Positions 1 through 8,953 of a DNA stretch of 64,000 nucleotides are shown one piece after another. The first letter of the stretch is position 1, and the number at the start of each line of letters is the position of its first letter. Under the pieces are notes generated by a model that did no database searches, was not told where the DNA came from, and saw only the letters and a program-made list of their open reading frames with translations. The stretch spans positions 123,315-187,314 of the forward strand of contig NZ_PDWS01000006.1 of assembly GCF_010093305.1 (NCBI RefSeq). The letters are read 5' to 3'. The translations under genes and the position numbers were made by a program. The stretch is from Pseudoxanthomonas sacheonensis (GTDB lineage Bacteria; Pseudomonadota; Gammaproteobacteria; Xanthomonadales; Xanthomonadaceae).

Positions 1-1
1 G

Positions 2-649
2 CGCGGTTTCTTCGCGGACCTGATCGCGCCGTTCCGCGGCCTGGAACGCGACAACATCCTGCGCGCCGATACTTCGCTGGAAAAACTCGCCACGTTGAAG
101 CCGGCCTTCGACAAGACTTCCGGCCGCGGCACGCTGACCGCCGCCAATTCCACCCCGCTCACCGACGGCGCCGCCGCAGTATTGCTGGCCTCGGAAGAGT
201 GGGCCAGGGCGCACGGCCATGAGCCGATGGCGTACCTGCGCGATGCGCAGGTAGCGGCGGTGGATTTCGTACACGGCGAAGGCCTGCTGATGGCCCCGAC
301 CATCGCCGTGCCGGAAATGCTCAAGCGCCACGGCCTGACCTTGCAGGATTTCGACATCTACGAAATCCACGAGGCCTTCGCCGCCCAGGTGCTGTGCACG
401 TTGCGCGCCTGGGAGAGCGAGGAGTACTGCAAGAACCGCCTGGGCCTGGACGCGCCGATGGGCAAGATCGATCCGGCCAAGATGAATCCCAACGGTTCCT
501 CGCTGGCCACCGGCCATCCCTTCGCCGCTACCGGCGCGCGCATCATCGCCACCGTGGCCAAGGAACTGAAGCAGCGCGGCGGCGGCCGCGCGCTGGTGTC
601 CATCTGCACCGCTGGGGGCATGGGTGTGGTGGCCATCGTCGAGCGCTGA
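2..649 (+). CDS. fadI: Acetyl-CoA C-acyltransferase (thiolase), FadI type, 3' part only
   Basis: This is the C-terminal half of a thiolase; the frame is open to the left edge, so the gene starts outside the window. Thiolases cleave 3-ketoacyl-CoA with CoA in fatty-acid beta-oxidation. The visible part has the active-site segments in order: an EIHEAFA block, GHPFAATGAR carrying the catalytic His, and CTAGGMG carrying the second catalytic Cys. The GHPFAATGAR form and the preceding charged insert resemble FadI more than FadA or PhaA. The nucleophilic Cys of the N-terminal half is not in view. The gene ends at a TGA and is followed by 124 bp with no gene. Confidence 0.87.
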   Translation, partial: RGFFADLIAPFRGLERDNILRADTSLEKLATLKPAFDKTSGRGTLTAANSTPLTDGAAAVLLASEEWARAHGHEPMAYLRDAQVAAVDFVHGEGLLMAPTIAVPEMLKRHGLTLQDFDIYEIHEAFAAQVLCTLRAWESEEYCKNRLGLDAPMGKIDPAKMNPNGSSLATGHPFAATGARIIATVAKELKQRGGGRALVSICTAGGMGVVAIVER

Positions 650-773
650 GCGCCGCGCGAGCGGTGTGCCGGGTTTGCTTAACCCCGAATCCTGCTCTGT
701 TCCGTTGTCAGGGATCACGCCGCGCACCGTGCGCGGCCGTCGCCATGCTGGCGATTCCCCTTGAGGACGAGAC

Positions 774-1790
774 ATGCGATCCCGCCATCTGTTTCGCGTC
801 ACCCTGTGCACATCCCTGATTGTCCTGCTGATCGCCTGCTCCAAACGGGAACAGGCCGCTGAGGCATCGATGGATTCGGCGGCATCCGCGCCCGCTGCCG
901 CTCCTGCCATGGTGACGGAAGCCGCTGTTGGCGCTGCCGCCCCCGCGCCGGCGGAAAGGCGCTTGCGCGAGGACGCTTCCGCCGACGCGCCTTCCACGGC
1001 GCCGCCGACCCAGGCGCAGCTCAGCTCCAGTGCCGCCACCTACACCGATGCGCAGCGAAAGTTCATCCGCACCGCGCAGGCCAGCTTCCGGGTCAAGGAC
1101 GTATACCAATCCGCGCTGGCTATCGAGGATGCGGTGGCGGCGCAGGGCGGATTCGTAGTCAGGAACGAAATCGCCGCCGATGTGCAGGAGGTGCAGCGCC
1201 GTCCCAAGGGCGACGGCAAGCTGATCGAGCTCGCCGAATACACGGTGCGCGGCAACCTGTCGGTGCGCGTGCCCAGCGACAAGGCGCAGGCGTTCCTGCG
1301 CAGCATCGTCAACCAGATGGAATTCCTGGACCGTCGCAACTTCGACGCAGCCGACGCCCAGTTCGCGATGTTGCGGCAGCAGCTGGCCTACCAGCGCAGC
1401 CAGGAAACGCAGCAGGAACTGGGGCAGGCCACCCAGCAGGGCGGCAAGCTGGGCCAGAAGGTGGAATCGATAGCCGCGCGCAGCGATGCGAAATCCAGCC
1501 GGGACGAAGCGCTGGTGGCGCAGAAGGAATTCGAGGACCGGGTCGCCTTCGCCAGCATCGATCTGTCGCTGTACCAGCTGTCGAAGATCCGGCAGACCGA
1601 ACTGACCGATGTGGAAGCGGTGTTCGAAGCCAATGGTCCCGGCTTCTTCACGCGCCTGGGCAGCTCGCTGCGCATCGGCTGGTACGGCGTGCTGGAGGCG
1701 TTCATCCAGACGATCAAGCTGTGGCCGCTATGGCTGCTGCTATTGTTCGGCTATGCGGGATACCGCCGTTTCAGGAAGAAACAGGCTTGA
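774..1790 (+). CDS. DUF4349-domain lipoprotein with C-terminal membrane anchor
   Basis: A 338-residue predicted lipoprotein. The N-terminus is a type II signal peptide ending in the lipobox LLIAC, followed by an Ala/Pro-rich linker to about residue 85. Residues from about 90 to 300 match what I know of the DUF4349 family: an alpha/beta part (FIRTAQASFRVKD) then a Gln/Arg-rich helical stretch around residues 190-250 that is likely a coiled coil. A hydrophobic helix (WPLWLLLLFGYAGY) and basic tail close the protein, so it may be anchored at both ends. The function of DUF4349 is not established. The next gene starts 11 bp downstream, which suggests co-transcription. Confidence 0.8.
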   Translation: MRSRHLFRVTLCTSLIVLLIACSKREQAAEASMDSAASAPAAAPAMVTEAAVGAAAPAPAERRLREDASADAPSTAPPTQAQLSSSAATYTDAQRKFIRTAQASFRVKDVYQSALAIEDAVAAQGGFVVRNEIAADVQEVQRRPKGDGKLIELAEYTVRGNLSVRVPSDKAQAFLRSIVNQMEFLDRRNFDAADAQFAMLRQQLAYQRSQETQQELGQATQQGGKLGQKVESIAARSDAKSSRDEALVAQKEFEDRVAFASIDLSLYQLSKIRQTELTDVEAVFEANGPGFFTRLGSSLRIGWYGVLEAFIQTIKLWPLWLLLLFGYAGYRRFRKKQA

Positions 1791-1801
1791 GGGCAATACC
1801 A

Positions 1802-2503
1802 ATGAGTGAGCAGAACACGTTCTTCCGGTGGGTCTACCGTCTGCTGGCTATCGGGGGGTTGTGCTTGTTGCTGGCGATCGCCTATGTCTGGATAGCGGGA
1901 TCGATCAGCAGCCGCCAATGGCGCGGACGCAACACCGTCGAAGTCGAGCAGGCCGGACGCAATGGTCGGAAGCAGGTGCAGACGCTGCGTTTCGACGGTC
2001 TGGAATCCATCAAGGGTTCGGCCGTCCAGTTGATAAAGGTCGAATCGGAGGATGAAGGCGGTAATAAAGTGGGCTTTTCATCGGGCGGTTATGGCGCGGC
2101 TTTCACCACGCGCAATGTGATTTTTCTCGAAGCCGGGAATGGTGTGGCGCGCTGGTTGTTCCCGGACAACGATCAGTTCATAGGCAAGGTGAGCAAGCTT
2201 TGCGTTTGCGAGGACGGCAAGGAGAGCGATGTGCTCGCGATCTACCTGGAAGTCGCGCGCGGCAAGGCTGGAGAGACCGGCGCCGCCTCCCGGGTGGTGC
2301 CGGCACTGGTGCGCACCGACGGGAATGGCTACACCGAACTCGGAAAGCCGGTATCGCGCGTGTTGGACAACGTCGTCAGCGATGACGGAAAAACCCTGGG
2401 ACTGCTGGTCGAGGACAAGGGAAAATTACTGTACCGGCAGTTTTCCCTGGAGTCTTTCGCCCAGCTGTCGGAGCGGTTGGTTACGCAGTTGGATCGCAAG
2501 TAG
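1802..2503 (+). CDS. Membrane-anchored protein of unknown function
   Basis: A 233-residue protein that I do not recognise. The start is taken at the ATG 11 bp after the DUF4349 gene; an in-frame ATG further upstream lies inside that gene and would give an implausible extension. It has a short cytoplasmic tail, one hydrophobic helix (residues about 13-32, LLAIGGLCLLLAIAYVWIAG), then a soluble domain with Gly-rich beta-like segments and a possible propeller-type repeat (AIYLEVARG, GNGYTELGKPV). Two Cys sit close together in KLCVCEDG. Its last codon is one base away from the end of hemY on the other strand. Probably an inner-membrane or periplasmic partner of the DUF4349 lipoprotein; this is inference from spacing only. 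Confidence 0.65.
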   Translation: MSEQNTFFRWVYRLLAIGGLCLLLAIAYVWIAGSISSRQWRGRNTVEVEQAGRNGRKQVQTLRFDGLESIKGSAVQLIKVESEDEGGNKVGFSSGGYGAAFTTRNVIFLEAGNGVARWLFPDNDQFIGKVSKLCVCEDGKESDVLAIYLEVARGKAGETGAASRVVPALVRTDGNGYTELGKPVSRVLDNVVSDDGKTLGLLVEDKGKLLYRQFSLESFAQLSERLVTQLDRK

Positions 2504-2504
2504 G

Positions 2505-3785
2505 CTACGGCGTGCCCGGCGCATCGCTGCGCAACCGCGGCACACCGTGTTCGTCGCGCTCCTCGACCACGGCTTCATCGAAGATCTTCTGTTTGAGGTC
2601 GCGCCCCGGCAATTCGGTGGCGGCCACGCCGCGCGCGGCATTCAGCGCATTGGCGTAGCTGCGGCGCGCCAGTTCTTCCTGCCCCGCAGCGGTGAAGCCA
2701 TGGCCCAGTTCTTCCCAGGCGTCGGCGCTGGCGCCCTGGGCCAGGGCGCGATGCAGGAATTCCTGCGCCTGCGGCCACTGTCCCTGCAGGCGCGCCAATC
2801 GGGCCAATGCGACCAGCAGGGCGGGGCTGTCGGCATGCGTCTGCAGCCAGCGCTGCGCGCTGGCGCGGCGCGAATCCAGTTTGCCGATCGGCAGGCGGCC
2901 GTACAGCGTCACCAGCGATTCGTCCCAGCGCGCATCGATGGCCTGCTCCAGGCTGCGTGCGGCGGCGTCCTCCCAGCGCAAGGCGGCCGCGCGTTCGGCA
3001 TAGGCGGCGACGATGGCGACGTCGGCCCGCAGCGGTTTGGGCAGGGTTTCCCAGCGTTCGGCCAGGATGTTGGCGTCGCCGGCTTCACGGATGGCCTGCG
3101 CGGCGAGTTCCGCTTCGAGCGTCGCGTACCGGCTCAAGGACAACGCCTGTTGCTGCTTCAGCGGCCCCAGCATGCCGTAGGCCTCGCCGGCCCGGCCGCT
3201 GTCGGCCAGCGCCTGCGCACGCAAGGCCAGACCGCGCGGCGGCAGGGGTTGCGCGGCCGGCGCATCGAGCGCGGCCAATGCATCGGCCGGTTGCCGCCGC
3301 GCCATCGCGCGGTCGGCCGCCGCCAGCGCATGCGCGGTGGCGCTGCGCTGGGCCAGTGCGGACAGGTGCGCCTGCACGGCGGCTTCGTCGCCGCGCGCAT
3401 CGGCCGCGCGCACCGCCGCCGTGCGGGCGATAGTGCCTACTTCATCGTCTTCGGCCGCCAGTTGCAGCAGTTTTTCCGCACGCTGCCAATGTCCTCCATG
3501 CAGAGCCTCCAAGCCCTCGGTCAGCCGCGCGCGCGCCTGCTTGCGACGATAACGGCCCCAGGCGCGGAACGGCAGGGTCAGCAGCTTCCAGCAAACCCAC
3601 AACAGCAACGCGCCCGCCGCCAGCGCCAGCAGCGCGCCGGGCAGGGTGGCGTTGAAATCGTAGCCGCCGGCGCGGACCAGAACCTCGCCCAGATCGCGTG
3701 CGCCATCGCGCGCCAGCCATTGCGCGCCCAGCACGCCCGACAGGATCAACAGCAGCAGGACGATCGCGGTGCGGAATACTTTCAT
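2505..3785 (-). CDS. hemY: HemY-family protein (TPR, heme/porphyrin-associated)
   Basis: A 426-residue inner-membrane protein. Two N-terminal hydrophobic helices (residues about 5-25 and 42-66) correspond to the HemY N-terminal domain, with the family's GYDFNATLPGALL segment between them. The rest is alpha-helical with TPR-like repeats rich in Ala, Leu and Arg. Family members sit downstream of hemD and hemX and are thought to assist late heme biosynthesis or its assembly; no catalytic function is proven. The start codon overlaps the hemX stop by four bases (ATGA), so the two are translationally coupled. Not to be confused with the Gram-positive coproporphyrinogen oxidase, which shares the name. 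Confidence 0.9.
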   Translation of the reverse strand: MKVFRTAIVLLLLILSGVLGAQWLARDGARDLGEVLVRAGGYDFNATLPGALLALAAGALLLWVCWKLLTLPFRAWGRYRRKQARARLTEGLEALHGGHWQRAEKLLQLAAEDDEVGTIARTAAVRAADARGDEAAVQAHLSALAQRSATAHALAAADRAMARRQPADALAALDAPAAQPLPPRGLALRAQALADSGRAGEAYGMLGPLKQQQALSLSRYATLEAELAAQAIREAGDANILAERWETLPKPLRADVAIVAAYAERAAALRWEDAAARSLEQAIDARWDESLVTLYGRLPIGKLDSRRASAQRWLQTHADSPALLVALARLARLQGQWPQAQEFLHRALAQGASADAWEELGHGFTAAGQEELARRSYANALNAARGVAATELPGRDLKQKIFDEAVVEERDEHGVPRLRSDAPGTP

Positions 3786-4816
3786 CGTTCGACCTTCGGA
3801 GTGGAGGGCGACGGCGTCGCGACGGGTTGCGTAAGCGGAAGCGAGTGGCCGGAGTTCCGCAATTGCCGCAGCTGCTGCAAGGTACTGCCCAACACCGGCA
3901 GCGAAGGTTGCAGTACGGCGGTGCGCAGCGCCTTCAATTCATCGCGGCGCTGCCGCAAGGCCGGCGAATCGGGCCAAAGCCGCGTCAGCCATTGGTCCAT
4001 TCGCACGATTGCGGCGCGGAAACCGGCGGCATCGTCGCGCTCCAGCGCCGCGCGCGCCAGGCTCAGTTCGATCTGCAGGGCGGCTTGCCCGGCGGCGCGC
4101 TCGGTCGGCGCGATGATGGTCTTGCTTTCGGTTCGCCGCACGTCCACCAGCGGGGAAAGCAGGCGTTGCCAGGCCGCTTGCTGGCCTTGCGCGGCGGGCG
4201 CACGGTCCGGAAGCTTCTCCAGTCCGGCGGCGAAAGCATCCAGTCGCCGTGCGACGGCGGCGTGCGGTCCGTTGCCCAGCGTGTCCAGCGCGGCGCGCTC
4301 CTGCGCCAGCGCCTGGCGCAGGTTGAGCAGGCGCGGATCGTCGATTCCGCGCAAGGCACCGTCGGCCAGGGCATAGGCGCGGCGGGCGCCATCCAGGTCG
4401 TCGGCGATGGCCAGGCGCTGCTGGGCCTGGCTCAACAGCAGTTCGACCTCGTCCAGGCGCAGGGCCTGGGCACCGTGGCGGGTGGGGTCGGCGAGCTTGG
4501 AAACGCTGTCTTCCAGCAACGCGCCGCGCTGGCTCAGGCCCAGCACTTCATCGCGCAGCACGCGATTGGTGGCGGCGGCATCGAGGATGCGCTGGGTCTG
4601 CGCACGCTGGTCGCGGCGCAGGGCGTCGATGCGTTGCTCCAGCGCGCCGATGCGTTGTTCGTTCTCCGCCGCGCTGGCCTGTGCACGGGCTTCGCGCGCC
4701 TGCCACATCGCCCAGCCGCGCCAACCCAACAGGACCAGCAACAGCAAGGCCAGCAACAGCGCGATCGATCCGATGCGGCCGCGCTTGGGGGCGGTGGAGA
4801 TTGTTTCTTCGGTCAC
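3782..4816 (-). CDS. hemX: HemX-family membrane protein
   Basis: A 344-residue protein with a short cytoplasmic tail, one transmembrane helix (residues about 17-33, ALLLALLLLVLLGWRGW) and a long helical periplasmic domain beginning with a coiled coil (AENEQRIGALEQRIDALRR). This is the usual HemX layout, often labelled putative uroporphyrinogen-III C-methyltransferase although no methyltransferase motif is visible here. It is somewhat shorter than E. coli HemX (about 390). It lies between hemD and hemY, 42 bp after hemD and overlapping hemY by four bases. The C-terminus is a Pro/Ser/Thr-rich tail. Role inferred from the operon. Confidence 0.88.
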   Translation of the reverse strand: MTEETISTAPKRGRIGSIALLLALLLLVLLGWRGWAMWQAREARAQASAAENEQRIGALEQRIDALRRDQRAQTQRILDAAATNRVLRDEVLGLSQRGALLEDSVSKLADPTRHGAQALRLDEVELLLSQAQQRLAIADDLDGARRAYALADGALRGIDDPRLLNLRQALAQERAALDTLGNGPHAAVARRLDAFAAGLEKLPDRAPAAQGQQAAWQRLLSPLVDVRRTESKTIIAPTERAAGQAALQIELSLARAALERDDAAGFRAAIVRMDQWLTRLWPDSPALRQRRDELKALRTAVLQPSLPVLGSTLQQLRQLRNSGHSLPLTQPVATPSPSTPKVER

Positions 4817-4858
4817 ACCAGCGTCCTTGTCAACAAGCAGTCATATTCAATGCGAATG

Positions 4859-5617
4859 CTAACGGAAGCGGCGCGCCATGGCGGCAATCAGTTGCACCGG
4901 CAACGGACCCTCCGCCAGCTCCACTTCAGCAAAGCCGGCGTCGCGGGCGAACTGTTGCAATCGCGCGCTGGCCGCTACTACCGGCAGGTTTCGAAGCAAC
5001 CGGAGCGTGTCGGCCGGTGCGCCGTCCAGCAGCTGTTTCAACGCCCCGCCGCTGCTCAACGCCAGTGCGGCGGGCGCATCCAGCGTGCGCAGCTTGCGCA
5101 GCGCCCTGGCCGACAGCGCGATCGGTTCGCGCGCATACACGTCCGCGCGCAGGACTTCGGCGCCGCGTTGACGCAGGGCGGGCGACAGGGCTTCGCGACC
5201 CTCGGGCGCGGTCACCAATCCGATCCGGGTTCCCGCCAGCGCCTGCAACGAAGGCAACGCCAGCAAACCCTCGCTGTCCATGCGCGAGGGGAAAGCCACC
5301 TCATCGATCCCCGCTTTGCGCAACGCAGCCGCGGTTCCGCTGCCGACCGCGATCCAGGTCTGGCCCGATTCGCGCGCCAGCGGCAACAGCGCGGCCGCCG
5401 CCCGCACGGCATTGGGACTGGTGAAGAGAATGCGCGGCGCCGACAAGGCCCGCGTCAGCGCCTGGCGCGTTCGATCGTCGCCGCGCGCAACCACGCGCCA
5501 CGGAGACAAGGCGATCAATCGCGCGCCCTGGGCGGCGGCGGCGCGGCGCAACGCTGCGTGCCCGCCCTGCGGGCGCAGCGAGATGACGTACCATCCGGGC
5601 GGTTCGGCGAAAGCCAT
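4859..5617 (-). CDS. hemD: Uroporphyrinogen-III synthase
   Basis: A 252-residue HemD. The enzyme inverts ring D and closes hydroxymethylbilane to uroporphyrinogen III, the branch point for heme and siroheme. Family hallmarks are weakly conserved but present: the N-terminal YVISLRPQGGHAALRRAAA, ILFTSPNAVRAA near residue 75, WIAVGSGTAAALRKAG and the C-terminal VVAASARLQQFARDAGF. It is the first gene of hemD-hemX-hemY. hemC, which often precedes it, is not here; instead a thioesterase gene points away 16 bp from its start codon, so a divergent promoter must lie in or around that tiny gap, or inside one of the two genes. Confidence 0.9.
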   Translation of the reverse strand: MAFAEPPGWYVISLRPQGGHAALRRAAAAQGARLIALSPWRVVARGDDRTRQALTRALSAPRILFTSPNAVRAAAALLPLARESGQTWIAVGSGTAAALRKAGIDEVAFPSRMDSEGLLALPSLQALAGTRIGLVTAPEGREALSPALRQRGAEVLRADVYAREPIALSARALRKLRTLDAPAALALSSGGALKQLLDGAPADTLRLLRNLPVVAASARLQQFARDAGFAEVELAEGPLPVQLIAAMARRFR

Positions 5618-5633
5618 GGGTGGATCATCTCAG

Positions 5634-6113
5634 ATGGATGCGGTTTTGAAGAATGCGACGCGCGAATCGGCTCTGGAGGCGCTGCGCGCCTATACCCGCG
5701 AACTGGTGCCGCTGGCTGCGATGCAGGTACGCGTTGCCGGATACGACGGCTCGCGTCTGCGCATGGATGCGCCGCTTGCGGTCAACATGAACGACAAGGG
5801 CAGCGCGTTCGGCGGCAGCATGACTTCGCTGATGACCTACGCCGGCTGGGGCTTGGTGACGTTGCAGCTGCACCAGGCGGGGCTGCAGGCGGATGTATTC
5901 GTCGCCGACAGCACGGTGCGCTACAGGAAGCCGCTGTACGCGGACCTGCAGGCCGAGGCGGAGCTCGCGCCGGAAGAGTCGTGGGCGCCGTTCCTGGAAA
6001 CGCTGGTCCAGCGCGGCCGCGCCCGCATCCAGTTGCAGGCGCGGATCGCCCTGCCTGAAGGCGAGGTCATGGCCGACCTGAGCGGCCGCTACGTGGCCAT
6101 CGCGAAAGGTTAG
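5634..6113 (+). CDS. YiiD C-terminal-like thioesterase (hotdog fold)
   Basis: A 159-residue protein with the motif pattern of the YiiD_C putative thioesterase domain: N-MNDKGSAFGGSM-TSLMTYAGWGLV, where the GTAFGGS-like turn and helix form the hotdog active site, followed by ADSTVRYRKPL. The substrate is not known; an acyl-CoA or acyl-ACP is likely from the fold. I prefer the ATG at 5634, preceded by GGGTGG at a suitable distance; another ATG at 5616 would add six residues and overlap the hemD start. Divergent from hemD. Confidence 0.78.
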   Translation: MDAVLKNATRESALEALRAYTRELVPLAAMQVRVAGYDGSRLRMDAPLAVNMNDKGSAFGGSMTSLMTYAGWGLVTLQLHQAGLQADVFVADSTVRYRKPLYADLQAEAELAPEESWAPFLETLVQRGRARIQLQARIALPEGEVMADLSGRYVAIAKG

Positions 6114-6144
6114 GATGCTGCGCTGGGGACCGGAGAGGCTGGAT

Positions 6145-6573
6145 ATGCGCAAATGGCTCAATCTGTTGGCGGTGCTGCTGCTGGCGCTGATGGTCGTGGC
6201 GCCCGCCAGCGCCCAGGGCAAACGCAAGAAGAGCGGCCAGCTCGAGGCGATGCAGATGGCTTACGCCGCCGCTATCCGTTGGGGCGAATTCGAGGAAGCC
6301 TGGCAACTGGTCGATCCGGCCTATCGCGAAGCGCATCCGATGACCGAACTGGCCTTCGAGCGTTATCGGCAGGTCCAGATTTCGGGCTATACCGACAAGA
6401 ACAGTTCCGTGTCCGAAGACGGCAACGTGCTGCGCAACGTGGAATTGCGGGTGATCAACAAGCACACCATGGCCGAACGCACCCTGCGCTATCGCGAAGA
6501 ATGGCGCTGGGACCCGGAAGCCAAGCGCTGGTGGCTGGCGGTGGGATTGCCCGATTTGTGGGACGGGGAATGA
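6145..6573 (+). CDS. Small secreted protein of unknown function
   Basis: A 142-residue protein with a clear Sec signal peptide: MRKW, a Leu-rich core, and a likely signal peptidase site after APASA. The start is chosen at the ATG directly before this signal, with GGAGAGG upstream; an earlier ATG adds ten residues that would spoil the signal peptide. The mature part (about 118 residues) is rich in Trp, Tyr and Glu, with WGEFEEAWQLVDPAYRE and REEWRWDPEAKRWWL, which could be an NTF2-like fold. I do not recognise a characterised family. It lies 31 bp after the thioesterase and may share its transcript. Confidence 0.72.
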   Translation: MRKWLNLLAVLLLALMVVAPASAQGKRKKSGQLEAMQMAYAAAIRWGEFEEAWQLVDPAYREAHPMTELAFERYRQVQISGYTDKNSSVSEDGNVLRNVELRVINKHTMAERTLRYREEWRWDPEAKRWWLAVGLPDLWDGE

Positions 6574-6576
6574 ATT

Positions 6577-6643
6577 GAGGGATTGGGGGTTGGGGATTCG
6601 CAAGAGCCAAACCGGCCCCGCAATCCGTAATCCCCAATCCCCG
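6577..6643. repeat. Imperfect inverted repeat, GGGATTGGGG family
   Basis: The gap between the small secreted protein and the rhodanese gene holds a G-rich arm (GAGGGATTGGGGGTTGGGG) and, about 30 bases later, a C-rich arm (TAATCCCCAATCCCC) that can pair with it. The same CCCCAATC/CCCCATTC word family reappears at the right edge of the window. It could act as a transcription stop for the upstream gene or be a dispersed element. Confidence 0.6.
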
Positions 6644-6684
6644 CTTGTGCGACAATCGCGGCCCGTTTTACAGCCGCCCATACC

Positions 6685-7119
6685 GTGAACTTCGAACAAC
6701 TGCAGGCTTTCGCCAGCTCCTCGCCCCTGTTGTCGCTGGCCCTGGTCGGATTGACCCTGGCCATCATCGTCACCGAGATCGCCCGTCTGTTCCGCGGTTA
6801 CAAGGCGCTGCGCCCGGCCGAGCTGACCGGCCTGATCAACCGCGACAACGCCCTGGTGGTGGACTTGTCGGCCAGCGCCGACTTCGAAAAAGGCCATATC
6901 GCCGGTAGCCGCAACATCGCTCCCAGCCAGTTCGACCCGGAGAACAAGCTGCTGACCGCGGCCAAGCAATTGCCGGTGGTGGTGGTATGCCGCAACGGCC
7001 AGGCTTCGGCTGCAGCGGCCAAGCGCCTGAAGAAGGCCGGTTTCGAGCAGGTGTATTGGCTGGATGGCGGCGTCGCCGCCTGGCAGCAGGCCGACCTGCC
7101 GCTGGTCAAGGGCCGCTGA
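6685..7119 (+). CDS. yibN: Membrane-anchored rhodanese-domain protein (YibN-like)
   Basis: A 144-residue protein starting at a GTG. One N-terminal transmembrane helix (residues about 11-30, [20 protein letters not shown]) is followed by a single rhodanese domain. The catalytic loop is [14 protein letters not shown], with the Cys that would carry a persulfide, and the domain closes with [15 protein letters not shown]. Rhodaneses transfer sulfur; the physiological acceptor of YibN is not firmly known. The order yibN-secB-gpsA matches the E. coli neighbourhood yibN-grxC-secB-gpsA, but no grxC lies between yibN and secB here. Confidence 0.88.
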   Translation: MNFEQLQAFASSSPLLSLALVGLTLAIIVTEIARLFRGYKALRPAELTGLINRDNALVVDLSASADFEKGHIAGSRNIAPSQFDPENKLLTAAKQLPVVVVCRNGQASAAAAKRLKKAGFEQVYWLDGGVAAWQQADLPLVKGR

Positions 7120-7249
7120 CTCCGGCGGCCGTTTCGTCGGCCGGTCCTTGAACCTGGACCGGCGCGTCGCCATCCCATGCGATAATTCCTCTCTTTCGCG
7201 CCCATCTTCTTCCACCCAGATTTCCCATTCAGATCCACGGAGTACGTTC

Positions 7250-7762
7250 ATGTCCGACGAAACCACCAACGGCGCAATCGCGCCCGCCGAAGCCAATACG
7301 CCTGCCTTCACCGTGGAGAAGATCTACGTCAAGGACGTGTCCTTCGAAGTACCCGGCGCTCCCGCCATCTACAGCGAGAACGTGCAGCCGGAGCTGCAGC
7401 TCAATCTCAACCAGCGCGTGCAGCGCCTGAACGAGAACGCTTTCGAAGTCGTGCTGGGCGTGACCCTGACCTGCAAGGCCGGCGACAAAATCGCCTACGT
7501 GGCCGAAGTGCAGCAGGCCGGCGTGTTCGGCCTGGTCGGCCTGGAACCGCAGGCGGTCGACGGCCTGCTCGGCACCCAGTGCCCGAACATCCTGTTCCCG
7601 TACATCCGCCAGCTGCTCAGCGACCTGATCCAGGCCGGCGGTTTCCCGCCGTTCTTCCTGCAGCCGATCAACTTCGACGGCCTGTATGCGGAAACCCTGC
7701 GCCAGCGCGCCGCCCAGGGCGATGGCGAACTGGCCAACACCGAGCCGGCGGGCAACGCCTGA
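7250..7762 (+). CDS. secB: Protein-export chaperone SecB
   Basis: A 170-residue SecB, the cytoplasmic homotetramer that holds preproteins unfolded and passes them to SecA. Recognised by [19 protein letters not shown], the [10 protein letters not shown] strand, and the very conserved [17 protein letters not shown] followed by [17 protein letters not shown]. The start is the ATG before SDETTNG; the open frame extends upstream into the rhodanese gene but has no support. A GATAAT hexamer at 7181-7186 could be a -10 box, but I find no well-spaced -35. A perfect hairpin at 7814-7835 lies between this gene and gpsA. Confidence 0.95.
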   Translation: MSDETTNGAIAPAEANTPAFTVEKIYVKDVSFEVPGAPAIYSENVQPELQLNLNQRVQRLNENAFEVVLGVTLTCKAGDKIAYVAEVQQAGVFGLVGLEPQAVDGLLGTQCPNILFPYIRQLLSDLIQAGGFPPFFLQPINFDGLYAETLRQRAAQGDGELANTEPAGNA

Positions 7763-7813
7763 TCCTCGCAAGACCCGATCCTGTGGTTGAATCGCTGCGG
7801 TAAGCAGCGATCT

Positions 7814-7841
7814 GGCGGGCCGTGAACGGCCCGCCGTTGTT
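7814..7841 (+). terminator. Hairpin between secB and gpsA (terminator or attenuator)
   Basis: A perfect 9-bp GC-rich stem: GGCGGGCCG at 7814-7822 pairs with CGGCCCGCC at 7827-7835, loop TGAA, followed by GTTGTTT. It has the form of an intrinsic terminator with a weak T tract and may only partly stop transcription before gpsA. A GTG inside it (7822) is open in the gpsA frame but is unlikely to be the gpsA start because it lies in the stem. Confidence 0.72.
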
Positions 7842-7857
7842 TCCAGGGAGCGACAGC

Positions 7858-8883
7858 TTGGCCGAATCCTTGAAAATCGCGGTACTGGGCGCAGGTTCCT
7901 GGGGCACCGCGCTGGCCGCACTGATGGCGCGGCATGGTCATGAGGTGGTGCTGTGGGGCCGCGATGCGCAGGCAGCCGCGGTCATCGACCAGACCCACGA
8001 AAACGTCCGCTACCTTCCCGGCATTCCGCTGCCGGAGACCCTGCGCGCCACCACCGATCTGGCCGCCGCCCTGCACCAGGCGGATCTGGTGCTGGTGGTG
8101 GTGCCTTCGCACGCGTTCACCGAAACCCTGCGCCTGCTGGCGCCGCTGCGCCCGCCCGCTGCCGGCGTGGCCTGGGCGACCAAGGGCTTCGAGACCGGTT
8201 CGGGGCGTTTCCTGCATGAAGTGGCCGAAGACATCCTGGGCCCGGCCGTGCCGCTGGCCGTGGTCACCGGCCCGTCCTTCGCCAAGGAAGTGGCGATGGG
8301 CCTGCCCACGGCGGTGACCGTGCACGGCAGCAACGCCGAATTCGCCCAGCGCGTGGCCGACGTGCTGCATGGCCCGGCGTTCCGCGCCTACACCGGCGAG
8401 GACATGGTCGGCGCCGAGCTGGGCGGCGCCATGAAGAACGTGCTGGCGGTGGCCACCGGCGTGGCCGACGGCATGCAGCTGGGCCTCAACGCCCGTGCCG
8501 GCCTGATCACCCGCGGGCTCAATGAAATGCTGCGCCTGTCCGCTGCGATCGGAGCCAAGCCCGAGACCCTGATGGGCCTGGCCGGGCTGGGCGATCTGGT
8601 GCTGACCTGCACGGGCGATCTTTCCCGCAACCGTCGCCTTGGCCTGGCCCTGGGCCGCGGCCAAACACTGGACGATGCGGTGCGCGAGATCGGCCAGGTG
8701 GTCGAATCGGTGCAGACCGCCGACGAAGTCATGCGCCAGGCCGACCGCCATGGCATCGATCTGCCTATTTCCAGCGCGGTGCGCGCTGTGCTGCATGGCG
8801 ACCTGGCCCCTGCCGCGGGTCTGCAGCAATTGCTGGCGCGCGAGCAGAAACCGGAATACCCGGAAACTTTGTTCAAGGATTGA
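7858..8883 (+). CDS. gpsA: Glycerol-3-phosphate dehydrogenase [NAD(P)+]
   Basis: A 341-residue GpsA, which reduces dihydroxyacetone phosphate to sn-glycerol-3-phosphate for phospholipid synthesis. The Rossmann motif [10 protein letters not shown] is at residues 11-20. Family signatures follow: [17 protein letters not shown], the catalytic-Lys segment [13 protein letters not shown], and [21 protein letters not shown] place the start at the TTG at 7858, seven bases after AGGGAG; this gives the normal N-terminus ([13 protein letters not shown]). The upstream GTG at 7822 is in a hairpin stem. Downstream are a palindromic repeat and the terminator of the convergent gene. Confidence 0.94.
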   Translation: MAESLKIAVLGAGSWGTALAALMARHGHEVVLWGRDAQAAAVIDQTHENVRYLPGIPLPETLRATTDLAAALHQADLVLVVVPSHAFTETLRLLAPLRPPAAGVAWATKGFETGSGRFLHEVAEDILGPAVPLAVVTGPSFAKEVAMGLPTAVTVHGSNAEFAQRVADVLHGPAFRAYTGEDMVGAELGGAMKNVLAVATGVADGMQLGLNARAGLITRGLNEMLRLSAAIGAKPETLMGLAGLGDLVLTCTGDLSRNRRLGLALGRGQTLDDAVREIGQVVESVQTADEVMRQADRHGIDLPISSAVRAVLHGDLAPAAGLQQLLAREQKPEYPETLFKD

Positions 8884-8953
8884 TCGCGGCAATCGCAATC
8901 GCTCCGCGCCGCATTCGATGCGGTCTGTTGACGGCCGAACTTGCCCGGTTGTT

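Noticed and set aside
2229..4376. A 715-residue open frame on the plus strand
   Set aside because: Runs antisense through hemY and hemX; their conserved features and coupled starts on the minus strand are far better supported.
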